Source of the DNA: JBDNIO01 sp041688215
Lineage (GTDB): Bacteria > Pseudomonadota > Gammaproteobacteria > Nevskiales > Salinisphaeraceae
DNA length: 9,864 nucleotides
Assembly (NCBI GenBank): GCA_041688215.1
Contig: JBDNIO010000051.1
Coordinates: 1-9,864 of the forward strand
Direction of reading: 5' to 3'
Under the pieces are notes generated by a model that did no database searches, had not been told where the DNA came from, and worked only from the letters and a program-made list of their open reading frames with translations. Both the position numbers and the translations under genes were made by a program. The first letter of the stretch is position 1, and each line of letters begins with the position of its first letter. Positions 5,252 through 9,864 of the stretch are shown here, piece after piece.

Positions 5252-7270
5252 TCAAAAACGAACATTAATCCCCGTAGTAATTCGCCGCCCCGGTTGGGCA
5301 ATACGCAAGAACGAGGTGTGGCGAATGATTTCCTGATCCAGCAGATTCTCACCGCGCAGGTAAAGCATGGCGCTCTTGCTACCTATGGGCAGGCGGTAGC
5401 CCAGGAATGCGCCCAGGTCGGTGAAGCCGCCGGTGGCGTCCTCCAACGCTGCGGTGCGGTTTTGCGACGCAGATCTCAGCACCTCGGTACTGGCCAACCA
5501 TGCACCCGTGTCATATTCCAGCGAGGCACCGTAGCGTCCCGGCGTAATGCGTGGCAGGTTGGCGTCCTCGCTGTCGAGTTCGCCGCGCACGTAGTCGCCC
5601 TGAATGGCGGCGGTTAACCGCTGGGGGCCGGTTAGCAGATCATAGGCAAGTTCGGCCTCGGCGCCGTAAAAGCGAGCATCGAAAGCGCCATAGTCCAATA
5701 GCTGCAATTCGCCGTCTACTTCGAATTCGCCTTCTTCATTCACGCGATCAGCAATACCGTCGGCGTTAAACGACCCGCTGCCATCCACGTTTAAGCCGTC
5801 GTCCACGCCGCGCAGCACGATGAAATCCTGGTAATCGGTATAAAAGAGGTTTACCGAACCCGTGAGGCGGCCCTGGTTTTTACGCAGTCCGAGATCCACG
5901 TTGTAGGCGGTTTCCTCGTCCAGGTTCAGGTCGCCGCGCTCAAACGTTTGCGTGGCTTCATGCGGACCAAAAGTATAGAACTCTTCCGTGGCCGGTGCGC
6001 GTTGCGAACGACTGACGTTCAAGGTGGCGGCATAGCCGTTGCTTAGGTCCTTGAGCACGCCGAGTGAGAAACTCAGCGGGGTATTGTCGCGATCGGGATT
6101 GCCGCCGCTGGCGTCATGCTTCTGATACTCCACGCGGCCGCCGCCCTGCAGAGTCCAGGTGTCGCCCAGGTCGTGCTCTTCCACGACAAACAGCGCGATG
6201 GACTGGGTGTCGGTGGCCGGCACAAAGCTCTCTTCCTCGCCAAAGGAATTGAACTTGCGATCAATCGCCTGTACGCCGAGTGCGCCGCGCCAACCGGCCA
6301 GCGGCAGGTGGTCGGCCTGCACGCGTATTTCGGTTTGCTCGTTGTCGAAAAACGCTTCCGGGTTGCCGGCCTCGCCTTCGGTATGTAGATAATCCGTGTA
6401 GGCAGCGTTAAGACGGATGCGCTCGAAGCCACGGAAGGGGCTTTGCACTTCGCCTGCGAGCTCGACACGGTCCTGGTTAATGTCGATTTCGGCTTCTTCG
6501 CCCGGAATGCCATAAGTGCTGCCGTAACTGCTGATGGCGGCGCCGAAGTAACCCCAGTCACCGCTCCAGGAACCACCTGCGCCGTAGGTATCAGTATCGC
6601 GTGCGCTGTTTTCCAACAGGCGATTATTGTCGGCTTCATAATCGTCGCTGGTGATTTTCGAGCCGTGCACGTTGTAGGCGAAATCGCCCAGGCCACCGGT
6701 TAGGCTGATCCGGCCCAGGGTTTCATCCAAGGTGCTATCGCCAATGGCCAGGTCGGCTTCGCCGGTGAGTCCCGTGGGGGCCGAGCGAGGGATGCGGTCG
6801 CTGACCAGATTCACCACACCGCCGATGGCACCCGAGCCGTAAAGCAGGGTGGCGGGGCCTTTCAATACCTCGACTTGTCGCGCCGAGAGTGTATCCAGGC
6901 TTACTGCGTGGTCGACGCTTAAGGTAGACACATCGCCGGGGCCGAGGCCGTTTTCCTGCACGCGAACGCGCGCTCCGGCCAAGCCGCGCACCACCGGGCG
7001 GCCCACGCCAATGCCAAAGTCTGCGGAGCTTACGCCGGGCTCTTTGTCGAGCGTGCGGCCCAGGCTGGTATCGCGTTGTTGCAGCAACTCTTCGCCGCCG
7101 ATTACGGAGGCAGGTTGTATTGCTTGCGCCTCTCCCGCGTTATCCAGCGGCAGGGCTTCTATGGAGATGGTGTCGAGTTCTGTCTGTCCGCTGGATTGGT
7201 TTTGCGCACTAGTTACCGTAAACGGCGCAAACGCCAGCGCCGCGCAGGCGCTGAATGTTATGTTTCGCAT
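5252..7270 (-). CDS. TonB-dependent outer-membrane receptor, ZnuD-like (probable zinc/metal uptake)
   Basis: This 672-residue receptor imports a substrate across the outer membrane using TonB energy. A signal peptide spans residues 1-22 (cut near VTSA). A TonB-box-like DTISIEAL lies at 33-40, followed by the plug domain (about 45-165) with GRPVVRGLAGARVRVQENG and VEVLKGPATLLYGSGAIGG, then a 22-strand-type barrel ending in aromatic Phe. Several phrases are typical of the ZnuD branch: DVSTLSVDHAVSLD in the plug, RAPATEEFYTFGPHEATQTF, DARFYGAEAE and HTSFLRIAQPGR near the end. The plug Asp120-His121 pair fits the zinc-binding pair described for neisserial ZnuD (from memory), and His437 in GPH may be another ligand. 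Unlike neisserial ZnuD there is no long His-rich loop, so the substrate is inferred. The upstream His-rich gene, 74 bp away, supports a metal role. Confidence 0.88.
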   Translation of the reverse strand: MRNITFSACAALAFAPFTVTSAQNQSSGQTELDTISIEALPLDNAGEAQAIQPASVIGGEELLQQRDTSLGRTLDKEPGVSSADFGIGVGRPVVRGLAGARVRVQENGLGPGDVSTLSVDHAVSLDTLSARQVEVLKGPATLLYGSGAIGGVVNLVSDRIPRSAPTGLTGEADLAIGDSTLDETLGRISLTGGLGDFAYNVHGSKITSDDYEADNNRLLENSARDTDTYGAGGSWSGDWGYFGAAISSYGSTYGIPGEEAEIDINQDRVELAGEVQSPFRGFERIRLNAAYTDYLHTEGEAGNPEAFFDNEQTEIRVQADHLPLAGWRGALGVQAIDRKFNSFGEEESFVPATDTQSIALFVVEEHDLGDTWTLQGGGRVEYQKHDASGGNPDRDNTPLSFSLGVLKDLSNGYAATLNVSRSQRAPATEEFYTFGPHEATQTFERGDLNLDEETAYNVDLGLRKNQGRLTGSVNLFYTDYQDFIVLRGVDDGLNVDGSGSFNADGIADRVNEEGEFEVDGELQLLDYGAFDARFYGAEAELAYDLLTGPQRLTAAIQGDYVRGELDSEDANLPRITPGRYGASLEYDTGAWLASTEVLRSASQNRTAALEDATGGFTDLGAFLGYRLPIGSKSAMLYLRGENLLDQEIIRHTSFLRIAQPGRRITTGINVRF

Positions 7271-7344
7271 GATATTTTCTCACTTGATCAAGGCGCCGGA
7301 GTAGCTGCGGAATAAATCCACAGCGCTTTCATTTTAGGATTTGA

Positions 7345-7626
7345 TCAAATGGAAACGGGCGGGGCGCGGCTCCAGTAGCCGTGAGAAACAACAAGCGTGG
7401 GAGTGCTTGCGTGCGGTAATCGCGGAGCATGATGAATAGCCCCGTGAAATGTCGGCGTAAGGTCAGCTGGCGGAATGAAATCCAGCCCGTGGCCGTGCAC
7501 GCCCAACGCACATGTGTGGTCAGCATGGCCTAAAGCCGGGTGCTCAAAGCTATGGGCAACGCCCAAAGCCTGGGTCAGCAACAGGGCTGCTAACAGTAAC
7601 CACCGACTCTGTAGGTGCTTGCGCAT
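7345..7626 (-). CDS. Small exported His-rich protein upstream of the ZnuD-like receptor
   Basis: This 93-residue protein begins with a clear signal peptide (MRKHLQSRWLLLAALLLTQA, cut near VAHS). The mature part of about 68 residues contains roughly ten His, one Cys (DHTCALGVHGHGLD) and an IHH pair, and ends in WSRAPPVSI. Small exported His/Cys proteins of the DUF2946 type, with a similar RAPP end, often lie beside metal-related TonB receptors; the family's second Cys appears replaced by Gly here. A role in binding or delivering zinc or copper in the periplasm is inferred. ATG 7626 is chosen because it puts the signal peptide at the N-terminus; an in-frame ATG at 7701 would add 25 uncharacteristic residues. 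There is no Shine-Dalgarno, but a promoter at 7636-7665 would give an almost leaderless mRNA. Confidence 0.72.
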   Translation of the reverse strand: MRKHLQSRWLLLAALLLTQALGVAHSFEHPALGHADHTCALGVHGHGLDFIPPADLTPTFHGAIHHAPRLPHASTPTLVVSHGYWSRAPPVSI

Positions 7627-7635
7627 GGGTCTGGC

Positions 7636-7665
7636 ATTAGACCTGCAGCCTTGGTGTAGTGTCAA
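7636..7665 (-). promoter_or_regulatory. Promoter of the His-rich protein gene
   Basis: On the minus strand TTGACA (7665-7660) and TCTAAT (7641-7636) are 18 bp apart, eleven of twelve consensus bases. Nine bases separate the -10 box from the ATG at 7626, so transcription should start within a few bases of the start codon. It lies within the 82 bp of native upstream DNA left between the gene and the ISL3-family element, so the core promoter survived that insertion. An upstream operator may have been displaced. Confidence 0.55.
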
Positions 7666-7708
7666 TGAATGATTGCTAACCGCACAGCCAGCGCCGGGCA
7701 ATATTTGT

Positions 7709-7731
7709 GGCTCTTGTTACATGGTATTCGC
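7709..7731 (+). repeat. Terminal inverted repeat of the ISL3-family element (transposase 3' side)
   Basis: It begins GGCTCTTGTTACATGG and pairs with 9073-9095; mismatches fall at positions 10, 11, 16 and 17. It ends 3 bp before the transposase stop codon. Confidence 0.8.
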
Positions 7732-7734
7732 TAA

Positions 7735-8999
7735 TTAAGTGGTCAAAGCATACAGACCGAGAGGCGATTCAGCCACGGAAGTTTGCCTGATTTTAAGTTT
7801 GAAGTACTCGGTATCGAGCAAACCTCTGGCGCGCTTTCTAATCATCCCGATGGTGACGTTACCGGCCTCGACGCGGGCGGTTGTAATCCGATGATTAGCG
7901 TAATTGCAGATGCCGATGCGGTGCGTGCGCAGCATCCTGGCAAAGCGATTCATGGAGGACAGCCAGGTTTGCTCAGCTAGAGCGCACCAATCATCCAGGC
8001 GCCGAGCCATCGCGTTGAAACTGGCTGGGTTATCCCATAGGGTTTGCAATTGTTCCTTGAGGCTGTAAACCGCGTTGAGATTGTGATTGGCTGCCAGCAA
8101 AGCCTCCAGGCGTTGGCTTTGTTCGCCTTTTAGCCGGTGTGCATTTTTAAGCAGCAGATAACGGCTGCCGGTAATCAAGGCCTTACCGTCTGCTTTGGCC
8201 TTTTTGAATTCAGCCCGGCGCACTTGGTCGATGACCCCGGATCGGGGTTCGGGGCAGGCTCTTGGAATAGTTTTGTATCACATGGAAGTGGTCAAAGACG
8301 ATATCGGCGTGCGGCAGGCTCTGGGACACTGCCCGCGCAAACGGCTGCCACATGTCCATAGCCACCGCCGCAATGCCTTGGGCCACGTCCTCATCGAGCG
8401 CATCAAAGAATTCAACCAGCCCGGCTTTGCTCCGGCCTTCGATGACCCATAACAGAGCACCCGAGTCCAGGTCATACACGATCGTGAGGTAATCATGGCC
8501 TTTGGCGCGGGCGACTTCATCGACCCCCAGATACCGCAAGCCGGTCAGTGCGCCTGGGTCCAGCGCGGGCAGTTCGCGCAACAGGTTGCGTTGGTCCATG
8601 GCTTTGACGGTACGCCAGGCCAAGCCCGTGTAGTGCGTGACCGCAGCGACGCTCATATGCCGGCACAACTGACTGACAAATTGGGCAAACCGGTTCGTAA
8701 ACCCCATCCCCGGCTCGACAAAGTCCAGGCGCTCCATGCGCCGGTCTACCGCTCCGATCTTGAGTTGGCAATATTCAATCGACAACGTCACCGCCCGGCC
8801 GAACAATGGCAAATCCTGAACATACCGGCGCAACCGCCGGTTAACTGTGCCACGTGAACCGGTCCGGTGATCACGTGGCTTATACCGGCCGTCTCGGTCA
8901 CAGTGAAATACCAAACGCTCACCGTCGGCGTCCCACATCTACCGACTTGACGCATTGGCCCCGAAGACCAAGAATCTTGCTTGGGATGACTGCTGCCAT
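7735..8999 (-). pseudogene. ISL3-family transposase, inactivated by two frameshifts
   Basis: The original frame starts at ATG 8999 (AAAGGA 7 nt upstream; MAAVIPSKILGLRGQCVKSVDV) but stops after 26 codons at 8919. Sense continues in another frame from about 8938 (DADGERLVFHCDRDGRY); removing one G from GTGGG near 8929-8933 joins them. The second break is an extra 25 bp at about 8236-8260; without it HFHVIQNYSK runs into VIDQVRRAEFKKA. Repaired, the gene has 412 residues, a normal ISL3 length. Catalytic residues remain visible: Asp in YLGVDEVARAKGH, Asp in VAMDMWQPF and Glu in TARVEAGNV before IRKRARG. Expression as one protein is not expected, so the element is probably immobile unless served in trans. 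Confidence 0.87.
8236..8260. repeat. 25 bp palindrome-bearing insertion inside the ISL3 transposase
   Basis: Removing these bases restores the transposase frame and family sequence on both sides. With one flanking base each side allowed, the stretch contains a perfect hairpin, ACCCCG-ATC-CGGGGT (8234-8248 on the plus strand, written here from the minus strand). It looks like a small mobile palindrome or repeat fragment. The edges are uncertain by a few bases, and no flanking duplication is evident. Confidence 0.55.
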
Positions 9000-9066
9000 A
9001 TACAAATCCTTTCTTTATCGTTGTAAGAATCTATATTGAAACGGGTTTGGCGGCAGTAGTCATCCC
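8983..9066 (-). promoter_or_regulatory. Fold-back inverted repeat covering the ISL3 transposase start codon
   Basis: GGGATGACTGCTGCC (8983-8997) is the inverted copy of 9052-9066, matching at 14 of 15 positions across 54 bp. In a transcript entering from outside the element, the 3' arm covers the G of the AUG and the first five codons. A transcript started inside the loop (an AT-rich AATATAGAT lies there) would lack the 5' arm and stay translatable. IS10 and IS50 protect themselves from read-through expression in this way. Confidence 0.5.
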
Positions 9067-9072
9067 TTTTTG

Positions 9073-9095
9073 GCGAATGTCATGGCACAAGAGCC
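9073..9095 (-). repeat. Terminal inverted repeat of the ISL3-family element (transposase 5' side)
   Basis: Read on the minus strand it begins GGCTCTTGTGCCATGAC and matches 7709-7731 at 19 of 23 positions. Its outer end abuts the six-T tract of the comEA terminator. Confidence 0.8.
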
Positions 9096-9121
9096 AAAAA
9101 AGGCCCGCCGAAGCGGGCCTT
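9096..9121 (-). terminator. Rho-independent terminator of comEA
   Basis: On the minus strand AAGGCCCGC-TTCG-GCGGGCCTT forms a 9 bp stem capped by a C(UUCG)G tetraloop and ends in six T. It starts 22 bp past the comEA stop codon. Confidence 0.92.
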
Positions 9122-9143
9122 CTTGTTTGCGTAAAAAAAGATC

Positions 9144-9407
9144 TTATTCATCTCCTCCCACGGTCAGATTGTCACGGTTCTTCTCCAAAGTCGCATCACC
9201 GATGCCATCAACTGCTGTTATGCCATCCGCGCTCTTAAAGGGCCCATGCTCTTTACGATGTGCGATGATCGCGCCAGCCTTGGCGTTGCCTACACCACTT
9301 AGTTCGCTCAGTTCTGCTTCGGTTGCGGTATTTATGTTAACTGCGGCGAATAGCAGGCTTGAAAAACCGATCAACAAGGTACTGATCAATATTCTAATCA
9401 TATTCAT
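9144..9407 (-). CDS. comEA: ComEA-family helix-hairpin-helix DNA-binding protein
   Basis: This 87-residue exported protein has a signal peptide (about 1-22, IRILISTLLIGFSSLLFAA) followed by one ComEA domain: VNINTATEAELSELSGVG, NAKAGAIIAHRKEHGPF and VDGIGDATLEKNRDNLTV, which are the two helix-hairpin-helix motifs. Such proteins bind double-stranded DNA in the periplasm without sequence preference and, in competent bacteria, pull incoming DNA across the outer membrane. Many bacteria not known to be competent carry the same short form, so competence is not shown here. GGAG lies about 8 nt before ATG 9407; a second in-frame ATG two codons on is possible. It is transcribed alone, with its own terminator. 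No partner com genes are in the window. Confidence 0.92.
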   Translation of the reverse strand: MNMIRILISTLLIGFSSLLFAAVNINTATEAELSELSGVGNAKAGAIIAHRKEHGPFKSADGITAVDGIGDATLEKNRDNLTVGGDE

Positions 9408-9645
9408 TATAGTTCTCCGTTCTTATAATTCACGGCCGGTGGGGGCCGCTACCCAACAGGGCGTTGGTAGATCAGGTTGTGCCCAAAATAGCGAAGCGTC
9501 AAGTATTCCAATTACCAGTAAATTTCAGTGGAAGAGATTCGCACTCAGAATAATCGGTTGAGCCAGAGTTTTTCCCATCTACCCGTCTGAAGCTGTCATG
9601 ATTTTGCCATGTTTCACGACAAGGCTGTGAATAGGTAAAAATATA
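9408..9645. other. Intergenic region upstream of comEA, no gene seen
   Basis: This 238 bp holds no convincing ORF or structured RNA. It must contain the comEA promoter; TTATAA near 9423-9428 could be its -10 box, but no good -35 lies at the right distance. A GC-rich patch (GGCCGGTGGGGGCCG, about 9434-9448) can form a short stem of unknown meaning. Confidence 0.5.
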
Positions 9646-9864
9646 CTAGTGTAGTGCGTCATTCTGTTTGAAGCTTATACAACCGCATGATTAAATTGAG
9701 AAATTAGTCATTGCGAGGAAGCACCGCTTAGCGGGGCTGACGCGGCAATCCAGTGGCGAGCCGTATAACTCGCAACGACTCCGGCACTAGATTGCCGCGC
9801 TTCGCTCGCAATGACGGGTTTTCGGACTCATCAACGCTTAAGTACCGTTAAATCCAACGCACTA
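9646..9864 (-). repeat. MITE-like palindromic repeat, copy 2 (inverted relative to copy 1)
   Basis: Bases 9646-9844 are the reverse complement of copy 1 with scattered differences, and about 20 more bases run to the window end. The tips read TAGTGCGT (9652-9659) and ACGCACTA (9857-9864), an 8 bp perfect inverted repeat that suggests a near-complete unit of roughly 215 bp. The internal stems are kept: GTCATTGCGAG 9707-9717 with CTCGCAATGAC 9805-9815. The side hairpin differs from copy 1 by a paired change. No ORF is present, so any movement would need a transposase supplied in trans. Confidence 0.82.

Larger units (their letters stand above)
7709..9095 (-). mobile_element. ISL3-family insertion sequence, decayed (about 1.39 kb)
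   Basis: The ends are 23 bp inverted repeats, 7709-7731 and 9073-9095, tip GGCTCTTGT, matching at 19 of 23 positions. The element carries an ISL3-type transposase on the minus strand, broken in two places. No matching 8 bp target duplication is seen (ATATTTGT on the left, AAAAAAGG on the right), so the flanks have decayed or a deletion followed. The right end touches the U-tract of the comEA terminator, and the left end lies 82 bp before the His-rich gene. Confidence 0.83.

Noticed and set aside
6073..6696. 207-codon minus-strand frame inside the receptor gene
   Set aside because: It is in another frame of the same strand as a clear TonB-dependent receptor, with Ala/Pro/Arg-biased composition typical of a shadow frame.
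7660..7680. Possible Fur or Zur box around the -35 of the His-rich gene
   Set aside because: Only about half of the consensus positions match in the best alignment found, too weak to call an operator.
7712..7731. Zur-like half sites (GTTACATGGTAT)
   Set aside because: These bases belong to the terminal inverted repeat of the ISL3-family element, which explains them better.
9070..9561. 163-codon plus-strand frame over comEA and its terminator
   Set aside because: It runs through the comEA terminator hairpin, the IS end and the antisense of comEA, and shows no family features.
9832..9850. Second attC-like core (AAGCGTTGATG read on the minus strand)
   Set aside because: Copy 1 of the same repeat has GGCGATG at this place and no paired left half exists, so it is part of the MITE-like repeat.
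1..9864. CRISPR array, tRNA, rRNA or phage genes
   Set aside because: No regularly spaced direct repeats, no tRNA-like cloverleaf and no rRNA or phage structural sequence were noticed on either strand.

Overview
The window looks like chromosomal DNA from a gammaproteobacterium. The evidence is a proteobacterial TonB-ExbB-ExbD operon, a ZnuD-like outer-membrane receptor (so a Gram-negative with an outer membrane), Fur-box-like operators and a small ComEA-family protein. The genus cannot be fixed from the sequence. The region is heavily reworked by mobile DNA: an IS110-family element runs off the left edge, a complete IS5-family element and a decayed ISL3-family element lie inside, and there are two inverted copies of a roughly 200 bp palindromic MITE-like repeat.

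Layout. 1-480 (-) is the N-terminal 160 residues of an IS110 DEDD transposase, and 481 to about 690 is its 5' non-coding end, where a bridge RNA is expected. 691-794 folds like the right half of an integron attC site. 826-1047 (+) is an addiction-module antitoxin cut short by the IS5-family element at 1037-2497. The first MITE-like copy, 2498-2690, abuts that element directly. 2691-2897 has no protein gene but holds a consensus sigma70 promoter overlapped by a Fur-like box and firing leftwards, away from tonB.

2898-5069 (-) is a tightly coupled exbB-exbD-exbD-tonB operon behind a second Fur-like box (5143-5161). It should energise outer-membrane receptors with the proton motive force. Its second ExbD has Asn where the family has the proton-carrying Asp. 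Upstream, and separated by a strong hairpin, is a ZnuD-like TonB-dependent receptor (5252-7270, -), preceded by a small exported His-rich protein (7345-7626, -). Together these suggest uptake of zinc or a similar metal, with the operon supplying the energy.

An ISL3-family element (7709-9095) carries a transposase broken by two frameshifts. It sits between the His-rich/receptor pair and comEA (9144-9407, -), exactly at the U-tract of the comEA terminator. The window ends in the second, inverted MITE-like copy, so the metal-uptake and comEA block is bracketed by inverted repeats.

Points most worth following are the possible Fur-controlled small RNA next to tonB, the active/inactive-looking ExbD pair, the fold-back repeat that would mask the ISL3 transposase start codon, the attC-like fold beside the IS110 end, and a nearly leaderless promoter before the His-rich gene.
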